Made by a program: the position numbers and the translations under genes
In this document: positions 52,286 to 63,774 of the stretch, in pieces
Numbering within the stretch: the stretch's first letter is position 1
How the letters are laid out: each line of letters starts with the position of its first letter
Assembly (NCBI GenBank): GCA_029891385.1
Contig: CM057228.1
Span: 70,633,523 to 70,697,522 of the forward strand
DNA from: Erythroxylum novogranatense
Lineage: Eukaryota > Streptophyta > Magnoliopsida > Malpighiales > Erythroxylaceae
Direction of reading: 5' to 3'
Length of the DNA: 64,000 nucleotides
Notes under the pieces: generated by a model
The model's input: only the letters and a program-made list of their open reading frames with translations
Database searches by the model: none
What the model was told of the DNA's origin: nothing

Positions 52286-53191
52286 TGATACAACTCACCA
52301 AGGCAATGGAGACTTGAGGATGCCAATGGGTCCAATTACAAGGTCGCGCTCCAACAAGCTCAAAGCACAATTTCAGATTTATGTACAAGCTTTTGTTTCA
52401 CAAGAACTTCAAGAAGTTTTGTTGATCAAGCTTGGAGAAGAGCTTAGGAAGACACCAAAGTGTGTGTGCACATTGGAGGCTTCAAACCAAGAGGGCTAAC
52501 ACTTAGCCAATTTTCACAAGCACAAGTCTAATCAATGGGCTTGGGCTTATTTTATGTTATAAGGGGCATGTGGACTTCTTTTAGGCTTTTTCATGGGCCG
52601 ATTTGCATTAAGTGTGCATGTGCTTCATTAAAAAAGCCATGTGCATGTTTTATTTTAAGGAACCAAGCTTGTGGGCCTAGTTTAAAATCCCAATTCGTCC
52701 CTCTTAAGTTAGTCTTCTATTTTGTGGTTTTCTTATCCTATTTGGACAAGGACTAGTCAATTTTAATTAGTTTTGAAGCCCAAATCCATGTGGGATTTAT
52801 TCTTGGGAAGATTTGTTTCAAGAAGGCCTTTTGATATTTTGGGCTTTCTTTAGGGTTTTTAGGTTATCTTTGTTAGGGTTTACATTGCAAAGGGTATTTA
52901 AACCTTTGCTTTAGCCATGAACACGAGTTTTAGAGAGATCAACAAAATTTGAAAGCATTCTTCAAGAGAGAATTGAGATTCTTGCTTGTTTTACCTTAAG
53001 GATTGATTCAACTTATCAAGTAAGTTCTAACTTGTGGCGTTAATTCAATTCCTACAATCTTATACTCTTTGTTACCAATTCCTTGCTGTTTTGGGGGTGA
53101 AGGGTCTTGTTAGATTGATTGAATTTAGGTTTGGGAACAATCATTGAAACGGAGGTGATCTAGACATTGATTCTAGGTTGTTGCCGTATCA
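52286..53191 (+). repeat. Family-a LTR with unmatched flanks
   Basis: 906 bp with exact tips TGATACAACTC and GTTGCCGTATCA. The flanks GTCCT and TCAAT do not match. On its left is the 3' end of a family-b element, on its right the 5' leader of family b; the whole b coding region is absent. The pol tail GPITRSRSNKLKAQFQIYVQ is open (52227-52499). Confidence 0.9.
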
Positions 53192-54376
53192 TCAATTCCT
53201 GCAAGAAAACGTTAGAAACCTCACAACACTCCCTCACGTGTTTCTCTCTAGAACAAAACTTTCCACTCGTGTTTCACACAATAAAATGGCTTTTCACTAT
53301 ATAATCTCACACTCTTGCCTTTTCCCACTCAAATGCCTCCTTTATGTTACTTTTCAGGATGACTTCAACAAGATCAAGGAAATCAACAAGCAACAAGTTC
53401 AAGAAGAAAACACAAAGAAAACAAGCCTAGCGAAGAAAAACGAATAGATGAAACAAATCTAGAAGCAAAATATTGTACGGACAGAAAATAAATCAAAGTG
53501 CCAATACACGGATGAAGAATAGTGCAGGCAACGATTCTTGTGTCAATTGAACAATTATGAGTGCAACAATTGTTCAAATCAATGTAGAGAAGCAAAGATA
53601 GGTACCAAAACAAGAAATAAACTAGGAAACAAAGAAAGACACACAAAACTATGACAAAACTCACCGAATGCCAAGACCAAATTATTTTATTTTATTTTAT
53701 TTTTATTTTAATATCCCATCAACCCAGAGTTCAAAGAATTGAACAAAAGATTCAAAGAAATCGTTTCTTGAAATTTTTTTCTTTTCTTTCTACTGTTCAC
53801 TTTTTTTTTGTATTTTTTCACCTTTTTTTTTGCTTTTTGATTTTTTTGATTTTTCTATTTTTTTTTGGTTGCTCAAGAAAACAAAGAATCAATTAAGGAA
53901 ACAAGAACATAAAGAACCAATAATGGCAGATTCGTTCCAAGCAATTTAAACTTTTTTTTTTTACTTTTCTAAAAAATTCAACAAAGAAAACAATAAAAGA
54001 TACGTATGAGTTCAATAGAATTAAGCCAAAGCTCTGATACCAACTGATACGGAAACCCCAAGAAAACAAGGTTCTTGAAACCCCCTAATCCTATTGAATC
54101 AAAACCCTAATCTTTCTATTCTAAGAACATGCTAGTTCAAACCCCAATTATACGGAATTGAGACCCAAACCCAAAGAAAATTGAAGAATTGAACACGCCA
54201 CAAGTGATTACCTTGATAAGTGATGCAATCCTTGAAGTAATAATAAGAAGAACACACCTTACTTGAAGAGAACTCTCAATTTCGTTAATAAACCAAAATC
54301 TAATGTTTACAAGGATAAAATAAGGTATTTATACCCTTGCCCACGACCTAAACCTAAAAGGAATAGGTTACAAGAC
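53192..54376 (-). mobile_element. Family-b 5' leader, primer site and partial 5' LTR
   Basis: Minus strand: LTR end GGTTTCCGTATCA (54045), primer site TGGTATCAGAGC (54042-54031), leader rich in A and T tracts (53680-53960), and near 53192-53300 the same region that precedes gag in family a (complement of CTCCCTCACGTGTTTCTCTCT). The LTR part 54045-54376 is cut by a family-d LTR. Frames here (for example 53383-53664) have no known domain. Confidence 0.83.
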
Positions 54377-55343
54377 ACGAGCTTGCAAAAGGAGGCTTAG
54401 GAGCAGAAATTGGATCAGATTTGATGTATGAATGTTCAAGGCAAGGGGATGAACGAAATTCCCATATCAAAGGCCCAACATTCAAGTCTAATGTTCCTAA
54501 AGATCCATTATAAGATGTTGGAGACCCAATGACAAGAGTTAGAGCCAAAGCAATGAAGGAAGCGTTAAATTGTTTAATCCAAGACCTTCAAGAGATAGAG
54601 CCCATATTGTTGAATCAGATTTCATCTCATAAAGGTCCAAGAGGCATTGTCTTACTCCATGAAGCCCAACATAAAGTGTCCAAAGGCCCACATGGAGTCC
54701 AATTGGGAGAACTTACTTAAAATACCATGTGACAACCATGTGCCACTTAAAAATAAGGATAAGGACGTGATCTATAAGGTCCAACATGTTCAGATCATGT
54801 TTTAATTAGTTTCCTTTTTGTTTTCCTTGAAATAAGGTGATCTAGTCAACACCTTTATAAGTTTATTTTGTTTCCTTTTTAGGGATTGATTTGTTTCCTT
54901 TTATTTAGTATCTATTTTAGGACATTAATTTAGGAAGTTTTTTTATAAATAGGCACCCTCTATGTACTTTGAAAGGGGATCTTTCATTTAGAAATGATAT
55001 TGAGAGCTTTCTTGCTTTCTTTGTATTCTTTAAGAATACTTGACTTATCAAAGGAGTGGTCTTCCTTTGTGGCGTCCTAAGGTTAGAGTTCTATGAGACA
55101 AGTTCTCTTAGGGTTCTTTCCATTAACCAACATTCTTGCTAGGGTTCTAAGAGACAAGTTCTCTTAGGGTTCTTTTCTTCAACCAACATTCTTCTAATTG
55201 CCCATTTTCTCTTTGTGTTCTGTTTCTATCTTTTCAATTTGTTTCTTGTGATTTCATGTGTTTGCTTGATTCAATCTACTCCCGGGCATAGTTCCATCTT
55301 GTTGAAAGTTCTATAGGACAAATTCCTATTGGGTCTCCCATCA
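54377..55343 (+). repeat. Family-d LTR, 5' tip missing
   Basis: Collinear with the solo LTR at 57087-58146 from about its base 95 on, ending GGGTCTCCCATCA directly on RY DNA. Its pol-tail frame (54529-54720) reads MTRVRAKAMKEALNCLIQDL. A CTATTTATA-like promoter region lies near 54940. Confidence 0.88.
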
Positions 55344-57086
55344 TTATTAACTAATATACTATGTACTATAGTACACTAATATAGTGTAGCAATAGTAGTT
55401 ATGGTGCATGTATAACCATTGAGGACAATTGCACGTATAGTTATGCACATAAGCATATGTGTACTGAGCATTAATAGTACCATAAATAAGTGGCTAGTTA
55501 GCCATGCACCATAGTTTTGCATAATACACAGTGTATTATGCAGAACTATGGTGCATGGTATACATATAACTATCATGCATATGCATAGTAATAAATGTAC
55601 TATACTATATGGTGCATGTATTATTATGTGTATAATACATGTGTACTATGCCATGTGATATACATTATAGTTGCACGGGAGACATAATGTGTATGCAAAT
55701 AATCACTACTAATGGCCATGTAATGTATATAAGTGAGTAATACACATCACCATCAACCAATGAATAGTATTTTCATGGATAGTATTTTACCATTGTTACT
55801 ATCATATATGGGTACATGCTTGAATAATACACTATATGCATTGGCCACTATTTATGTGCATGTAACGTTATATGACTCATTAATTAGTGTACCATAGTAT
55901 GTATAGTAATATTGGTACATTGCAATGGTAGTGTAACACTATGCATATGCATAATAGTTATATGTGTAATAGGTCTTAGACTATTACAATACCATGCATA
56001 ATATGTACCTAATCTGCACCATATGTGTGTATTATAGTACACTTGTTTCCAGATTAGTAGGTGACATTCTAGCCCATCAACATATACCAATGTATTGCTT
56101 ACCATGGTACAATTGTGTATAGTAATTTATAACACTATAATGTATACTAGTTACTAAACATATTCAGTATAATGTATAGCCATTGTGCCATACGCATAAC
56201 GTATGTGTACTGTAACATAAATATACTATTACCACTAACCATGTACGATACTAATTGGCATAATAGCTATGGTGTATTATACTATAGTTATATGTATAGT
56301 GTAGTATACTATCCATTATAGTGTACATGCATTGTATACCAAATTATCTATGGTATACATAACTGTACCATGCATGTATACATCTCTAGCGTATGGTACT
56401 ATATATTGTTAGTCTTGTGCACTACTTGTATATACCATAGTTACATATATGCATGTATACTATGGTCACCATATAAACAATATATGTGCACCATCTATAC
56501 TATTTTATAGTGTACCATACTAATAGTTATGTCTACTATGCATGTATGGTGTACGTGTCACATATACAAGTTATAGCATAATATGTGTATACATAGCCAC
56601 GTGTACAAATATGTATTAGTGTTATGTACACATGGTATGTATAATGCATGCGTGTACACTCTACCAATATGTACATAACTTTATAGTACTATGGTAGTGG
56701 TATAACAATGTAAACTTATATACTATGGTATATAACCAATCCTTTATTTGGGATACAAATTGATATGTATAGTTATTGTGGATATGTGGTATGGTACATT
56801 ATGCATGTTATAGATACTAGTATATAAGTTTAGACATCCATATGCATAACAATAATACTAGTACAATAGTTATACTATTGTATAGTGACCATGTACCATT
56901 TACAATACACATGTGTTAATGTAACTTTTATACTACTATACTATGCATAATATACACGTGGAATGGTTATATAATAACACATACTATAGCCACTCAATGT
57001 ACTACTATACTATGCATAATTACATTATGTCCTATCTAACATGTATAGTAGTGTATAGTCAATATGTTATTTAATAGTATACTAGT
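55344..57086. repeat. RY-alternating DNA, tract 5
   Basis: Alternating DNA with the partner of the 204-base inverted duplication (55806-56009 against 37893-38096). It is bounded by two family-d LTR tips. Confidence 0.8.
55502..55558. repeat. 27-bp inverted repeat with 3-base loop
   Basis: Arms 55502-55528 and 55532-55558, one mismatch. Similar in shape to the hairpin at 15414-15478. Confidence 0.9.
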
Positions 57087-58146
57087 TGATGGAGAATCAT
57101 GGGCATGTGAAAGAAAAGAAGAAACGCATTGATGGTGTGATTTGCCTGAAGGAAACCTAGGACGTGACTTGCATGGACATAAGCTTGCAAAAGGAGGCTT
57201 AGGAACTGAAATTGGATAAGATTTGAAGTTTGAATGTTCAAGGCAAGGAGATGAACGAAATTCCTATATCAAAGGCCCAACATTCAAGTCTAATATTTCT
57301 AAAGATCCATTACAAGATGTTGGAGGCCCAATGACAAGAGCTAGGGCAGAAGTAATGAAGCAAGCATTGAATTGTTTTATCCAAGACCTTCAAGAGATAG
57401 AGCACATATTGTTGAGTCAGATTTCATCTCATAAAGGTCCAAGAAGCATTGTCTTATTCCTTAAAGCCCAACATAAAGTGTCCAAAGGCTCACATGGAGT
57501 CCAATTGGGAGAACTCACTTAAAGTACCATGTGACAAGCATGAGTCACGTAAAAATAAGGATAAGGACGTGATCCCTAAGGTCCAACATGTTGAGATCAT
57601 CTTTTATTTAGTTTCCTCTTTTGTTTCCTTGAAATAAGGTGATCTAGTCAACACCTTTATAAGTTTATTTTGTTTCCTTTTAGGGATTGATTTGTTTCCT
57701 TTTATTTAGTATCTTCTTTAGGACATTAAGTTAGGAAGTTTTCCCTATAAATAGGCACCCTCTATGTACTTTGAAAGGTAATCTTTCATTTAGAAATAAT
57801 ATTGAGAGCTTTCTTGCTTTCTTTGTATTCTTTGAGAATACTTGACTTATCAAAGGAGTGGTCTTCCTTTGTGGCGTCCTAAGGTTAGAGTTCTAAGAGA
57901 CAAGTTCTCTTAGGGTTCTTTCCATTGACCAACATTTTTGCTAGGGTTCTAAAAAACAAAATTCTCTTAGGGTTCTTTTCATCGACCAAAATTCTTCTAA
58001 CTGCCCATTTTCTCTTTGTATTCTATTTCTATCTTTTCAATTTGTTTCTTGTGATTTCGTGTGTTTGCTTGATTCTATCTACTCCCAGGCATTGTTCCAT
58101 CTTGTTGAAGGTTCTATAAGACAAGTTCTTATTGGGTCTCCTATCA
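57087..58146 (+). repeat. Solo family-d LTR with target-site duplication CTAGT
   Basis: 1,060 bp, TGATGGAGAATC to GGGTCTCCTATCA, flanked by CTAGT at 57082-57086 and 58147-58151. The LTR-encoded tail (57223-57522) contains GGPMTRARAEVMKQALNC. RY DNA lies on both sides. Confidence 0.95.
57746..57753 (+). promoter_or_regulatory. Probable TATA box of the family-d LTR
   Basis: TATAAATA in CCCTATAAATAGGCACC, a textbook plant TATA context, also present inverted near 13345. Confidence 0.55.
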
Positions 58147-58588
58147 CTAGTACTATATATAGTAGTACATACTATATTAGTTATGCATAATAGTACTAAC
58201 TCATTTGTGCATGCTATACAATGGAAAGTAATGCACAAACTGAATAGATATACAAGTTTGTGCCAATACCAAGTGCTATGTATTGAATACATGTATATGG
58301 TACATGTATTACACATAGTGGCCACACCTGTACATATGGTAACTAGTATATGCCGTGTGATGAATGCATAATGGCACGTAGTAACATATGTATATGTATA
58401 CTATGCATACATGGTGCATATTGTATCATAACTAAAGTACATTACGTACCGTGTATGTATAACCATTCCTATGGTACCATAGCATACGTAGTACCCACTA
58501 ATAACATACATGATACAATTGCTAGTATACATATATAATCGGTGTATACTTATAATATAACCATGTATAAAAATTATTAGTGGTACAT
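58147..58588. repeat. RY-alternating DNA, tract 6
   Basis: Alternating DNA resumes after the CTAGT duplication and fades near 58560 before TGTAGTGCCCCC. Confidence 0.75.
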
Positions 58589-59110
58589 TGTAGTGCCCCC
58601 TTACCGTAAGGTATACATCGGAATGCCCGTAGGTCATTTCGACACATATCCTACAATAAGGGTGAACTACGAACAATCACTATTGTACTTCAAATTTCAT
58701 CATAATCATAACACATTAATATAAAAATCACTAATTTTTTAAACCAAAATGTTTCCTCATTTCATTTAATCAAAAGTAGTAATTTACATCTCTGTCAGTT
58801 ATTAACTATCTGTACATTACTCCAAAAGAAATCTAATACAAAAGCTTAACTAGGACAACCCCCCAAAAATCTTAACTGACCGACCTGTGAGCCATGACTT
58901 CTCTTGCCAACAGGATCTACAAGACAGGAAAAGTCCCTCTGGAGCTAGGAGTCTACTCTCTCGATTATGAAAAATAAGTTGCAATTTTGGGTGAGTTTGT
59001 GAACTCAGTGAGGAACCATCATCGATGGTTTACCCAATTCATGCATAGTTAAGCATAACATAGTTGTTTCATTTCCTTTTAAAAATTAATCATCTAACAT
59101 CATTAAAACT
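58589..59110. other. Unassigned repeat-like stretch, possible LTR fragment
   Basis: Starts TGTAGTGCCCCCTTACCGTAAGG with a short inverted repeat (CCTTAC-GTAAGG) and holds non-RY, non-coding sequence (GGAGCTAGGAGTCTACTCTC, GTGAACTCAGTGAGG). The TG start and style suggest an LTR from another gypsy lineage, but no partner is in the window. Confidence 0.35.
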
Positions 59111-60200
59111 ACTTCAAGTCCGAGAAGACAACCAACACCTCCAATTGATGACGAATATAATGAAGAGTTTGATGATCAAGCCACCATGATAAATGAAGGT
59201 AGAAACTATGGAGGAGCAAGGAGGGGTCGAAATGATCTTGACAGAAACCTAGGAAGTGTCAAAATGAAAATTCCATCGTTTCTGGGAAAAAATGATCCTG
59301 AGACGTACATGGAATGGGAAAGAAAGGTGGAGCTCATTTTTGAGTGTCATAATTACTCAGAAGAAAAGAAGGTAAAGCTTGATGCCGTAGAGTTTAGTGA
59401 GTATGCCATTGTGTGGTGGGACCAATTGATTATGAGTAGACAGAGAAATAGAGAACGTCCTATCCAAACATGGGAGGAGATGAAAGCCATTATGAGAAGA
59501 TGTTTCCTAGCCACTATTATAGGGAATTGCATCAAAAATTGCAAAGCCTTGTTCAAGGATCAAAGAGTGTGGAGGACTACTATAAAGAGACGGAGATAGC
59601 AATGATAAGGGCAAATGTGGAGGAAGATAGAGAAGCCACCATGGCAAGGTTTCTCAATGGACTCAACAGAGATATTGCTAATGTGGTAGAGCTTCAACAT
59701 TATGTGGAGATAGAAGACATGGTACACATGCCCATGAAAATAGAAAAGCAATTGAAGCGAAAGCGAATTGCGAGGCAAGCCAACACATATTCGACTCAAA
59801 ATTTCACATGGAAGTCGAATTGGAGGAATGATAACAAGGTTGCCCAATTAAAAAAAGATGACAAAACCAAGGCAAAAGAACCATTCGACAACAAAAACAA
59901 AGGTATTTCTACTTCCCGCACTAATAGAAATAGAGATATCAAATGTTTTAAATGTTTGGGATTTGGTCATATAGCTTCACAATGCCCAAACAAAAGAGTA
60001 ATGGTGATGCGTGGTGGTGAGGTTGAAACCGATGATGAGAGTGATGTCGATGATGAGATGCCTTCCTTGGAGGATGGTAGTGTTGGGGTTCCGCATCATT
60101 TGGAGGATGGTAGTGATGGGGAGTTACCTATGGAGGGTAGATTGATGGTGACTAGGTGTGCTTTCAGTGCACAATATAAAGAAGACCAAGAGGGGGCGAG
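59111..60200 (+). pseudogene. gag: gag (family c)
   Basis: Opens in frame at 59111 without a Met (TSSPRRQPTPPIDDEYNEE). Core blocks: VKMKIPSFLGKNDPETYMEW, WWDQLIM, then a lost base near 59503 moves the frame to 59470-61179 (HYYRELHQKLQSLVQGSKS, ATMARFLNGLNRDIANVVEL). The knuckle CFKCLGFGHIASQC is intact (residues 159-172 of that frame). An acidic stretch follows. Confidence 0.87.
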
Positions 60201-60780
60201 ACTCCAACGAGAAAATATCTTTCATACTAGATGCTTAGTTAGTGGGAAAGTGTGTAGTGTGATTGTTGATGGTGGTAGTTGTGTGAATGTGGCTAGTACA
60301 CTGTTTATTGATAAATTGAGACTGGTAACCACTAAACACCCCAGACCTTACAAATTACAGTGGCATAATAATAGTGGGGAAGTGAGAGTCCAAAAACAAG
60401 TGAGGGTGCCATTTACAATTGGGAAGTATAGTGATGAGGTTACATGTGATGTGGTTCCAACGCAAGCTAGTCATATGTTGTTGGGTAGACCATGGCAATG
60501 GGATAGAAGAGTAATGCATGATGGGTATTTGAATACGTGTACAGTGGAGAAAGAGGGCAAAAGGTATACACTTTTACCTTTGATACCAAAACAAAATTTT
60601 GAAGACCAAATGCAACTTGAAAAATCCTATGACGAATTTGCACAAACAGAGGCTGAACGAAAAAGAAAAGAAAGTGAGAAAGACAGAGAAAAGAAAGAGA
60701 AAAAGGAGAGTGAGAGAAAAATAGAAGGCAAATGTAAAGAGAAAAAGAGTGAAGATAATTCAGCCAATGAGAGAAAAGAA
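60201..60780 (+). pseudogene. pro: aspartic protease and linker (family c)
   Basis: Same frame as the gag C-terminus. Active-site Asp at 60268-60270 (residue 267) in VIVDGGSCVNVAS; HMLLGRPWQWDRR at about residue 335. The linker is very rich in Lys and Glu (60640-60780), as in family a. The domain is whole within the 569-codon frame. Confidence 0.83.
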
Positions 60781-61860
60781 GAGAGAAAAGTGAATTTCTA
60801 TGCAAAAGTGAGGGATGTGAAGAGAGCTTTGATGACAAACATGCCAATGTTTGTACTTTTGTACAAAGAGGCTTATTTTTCAACTAACGATCTTGACTCT
60901 ACTTTGCCTAGTGTTGTGATTGATGTTTTGCAGGAATATAGCGATATTTTTCTCGATGATTTACCTCATGATTTACTACCTTTGCGAGGAATTGAACATC
61001 AAATCGATCTCATTCCTGGGGCTGCCATACCAAATAGACCAGCATATCGAAGCAATCCTGCGGAGACTAAAGAATTGCAAAAGCAAGTGGAAGAACTTTT
61101 GGACAAAGGACATATAAGAGAGAGCTTAAGCCCATGTGCAGTACCCGTTTTGTTGGTACCAAAGAAGGATGGAAGTTGACGTATGTGTGTGTATTGCAGA
61201 GCTGTCAACAAAATAACGGTAAAATATCGACATCCCATACCTCGACTTGATGATATGTTGGATGAGTTACATGGCGCATGCATTTTTTCTAAAATTGATT
61301 TGAAGAGTGGTTATCACCAAATTAGAATGAAATCGGGTGATGAATGGAAAACTGCCTTTAAAACTAAACATGGATTGTATGAGCGGTTGGTAATGCCATT
61401 TGGCTTAACTAATGCACCAAGTACCTTTATGCGTTTAATGAACCATGTTTTACGAGAATTTATTGGCAAGTTTGTAGTTGTCTATTTTGATGACATGCTA
61501 GTGTATAGCAAATCTATTGAATAACATGTCATTCATTTAAAATGTGTGTTTAATGTGTTGCGCAAATTTCAATTGTATGCTAACATGAAGAAATGTACAT
61601 TTTGCATTGATCGCGTTATTTTCTTGGAATATGTGGTGAGTGGAAAAGGAATTGAAGTAGATAGCGAAAAGGTAAAGGCTATACATGCATGGCCGAAACA
61701 TAAGAATGTTAGTGAGGTGAGGAGTTTTCATGGTTTGACAAGTTTCTATTGGAGATTTGTCAAAGATTTTAGTGCAATTGCTGCACAGTTGACTGAAATC
61801 ATGAAAAAAGATAAGGGTTTATTTGGGAAAAGGAGCAAGAGCATGCATTTGCATTATTAA
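60781..61860 (+). pseudogene. pol: reverse transcriptase (family c), two stops
   Basis: GIEHQIDLIPGAAIPNRPAYR and [10 protein letters not shown] are in the long frame, which ends at TGA 61177 where sisters have TGG (Trp of SWRMC). Frame 61183-61524 carries [25 protein letters not shown] and catalytic YFDD (in [11 protein letters not shown]), then TAA at 61522. Frame 61546-61860 has CTFCIDRVIF, VRSFHGLTSFYWRFVKDF and ends at a shift in the WGKEQE-like block. Confidence 0.88.
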
Positions 61861-62270
61861 AGGATAAGTTGAGTAATGCACCATTGTTGAGGCTGCCTAA
61901 TTTTGAATTAACTTTTGAAATCGAATGTGATTCTTCCGGGATTGGTATAGGTTCTATTTTGATGCAGGAAAAAAGACCAGTTGCTTACTTTAGCGAGAAG
62001 CTAAATGGAGCACAACTCAACTACTCAACTTATGACAAAGAGCTATATGCGTTGGTGAGGACATTAGAGACATGGCAACATTATCTGCTGCCTAAAAAAT
62101 TTATAATTCACACCAACCATGAATCATTGCGCCATTTGAAGGGGCAAAGCAAGTTGAAAAAACGACATGTGAAATGGGTGGAGTTCATTGAATCCTTTCC
62201 ATATGTGATACATTACAAGCAAGGAAAAGAGAATGTTGTGGCTGATGCGCTCTCTAGAAGGCATGAAGGA
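61861..62270 (+). pseudogene. pol: RNase H (family c)
   Basis: Frame 61869-62324: [13 protein letters not shown] (Asp), [12 protein letters not shown] (Glu), [12 protein letters not shown] (Asn where the family has Asp), and ADALSRRH. The spacer that normally follows (about 45 residues) is deleted, so [12 protein letters not shown] joins directly. Confidence 0.85.
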
Positions 62271-63774
62271 TTTCTATTTAAGAAAGGGAAATTATCCGTG
62301 GCTAATAGTTCAATTCGAGAATAGTGGGGGGCACATGGGAAATTTTGGTATAGACAAGACATTGATTATATTGCATGAGCATTTCTTTTGGCCAAATATG
62401 TGCAAAGACGTTGAGAAAATCTGTTCACGTTGCATATTATGTAGACAAGTTAAGTCTAGAGTTCAACCACATGGGTTATAGTGGATCGTTTTTCTACTCA
62501 TCCTTGGATTGATAATTTTATGGACTTTGTTTTAGGATTACCGAGGACTAAGAAAGGACGAGACTCAATTTTTGTTGTAGTGGATCGTTTTTCTAAAATG
62601 GCTCATTTTGTTCCATGTCATAAAACTGATGATGCATCTCACATTGCCGATTTGTCTTTCCGCGAGGTAGTACGTTTGCATGGCATACCTAGAACTATTG
62701 TATCTGACCGGGATGTTAAGTTTCTTAGTCATTTTTGGCGTGTACTTTGGTCTAAACTTTGGACTAAGTTGTTATTTTCTACTTCATCACACCCTCAAAC
62801 TGATGGTCAAACTGAAGTAGTAAACAGGACTTTTGGTACCTTGTTGCGTGCTTTAATTAGAGGGAATGTAAAGTCTTGGGAAGAACTTTTGTCATTTGTT
62901 GAGTTTGCTTTATAATAGAAGTGTGCATTCTTCTACTGGATTTTCTCCTTTTGAAATTGTGTATGGTTTTCAACCACTAACCGCTTTGGATCTTGTGCCT
63001 TTTCCTTTAAGTTTGATCTCTAACTTAGATGGGCTTAAAAAGGCTGAATTGGTTAAGGCCATTCACAATAAAGCACGAGAAAGGATTGAGAAGAGAAATC
63101 AACAAGTTGCTAACAAAGTGAACAAAGGAAGGCGCAAGGAAACCTTTGAACCAGGAGATTGGGTATGGGTGCACATGTGCAAGGAACGGTTTCCTTCCAA
63201 AAGAAAATCTAAATTGGATGCTCGTGGTGACGGACCATTTCAAATTATTGCTAAGATCAATGACAATGCATATAAAGTTGATCTTCCTGGTGAGTACGCT
63301 GTTTCTAGTACCTTTAATGTATCTGACCTGTCTCATTTTGATTTTGATGAAGGTGAAGATTCGAGGACAAATCATTTTGAGGGGAGGGGAAATGATACAA
63401 ATGACGTTCAAGATTCTACAAGAAGCAATCTAGGTGATTTAGACCGGATTCTCAATATGGAAAGTTTTCAGGTTCTAAATAACGAAACTTCACCAAATTT
63501 GGAACATGGAGCTAAAGTGCATGAAGATGCCAAGGGAAATCATATTGAGGCTGTTCAAGAAAAACAAGATCATTCAAGTGCCAACATGGAAGGTTTCTCC
63601 AATATGGAAAGTTTTGCCGGTCCGGTCACAAGGTCCCGAGCAAAGAGTATAAAGGAGCAACTCCAAATTTATGTGCAAAACCATGTTGAAAGTGGGCTGT
63701 CCAAATATGGAAAATCCATATATGGAAATGTTTTGGAGCCTAAGTGTGTCTACATAATTGGGCTAATAGACTAG
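62271..63774 (+). pseudogene. pol: integrase with LTR-encoded tail (family c)
   Basis: The zinc finger region 62233-62481 keeps HMGNFG and [13 protein letters not shown]; the first His is lost around the stop at 62322. Core 62481-62915: [28 protein letters not shown] and QTEVVNRT (D-D-E present). An extra base near 62912 shifts to 62896-63774: [48 protein letters not shown], then through the polypurine tract into the LTR for about 125 codons with AGPVTRSRAKSIKEQLQIYV. It is the longest LTR-encoded tail seen here. Confidence 0.88.
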
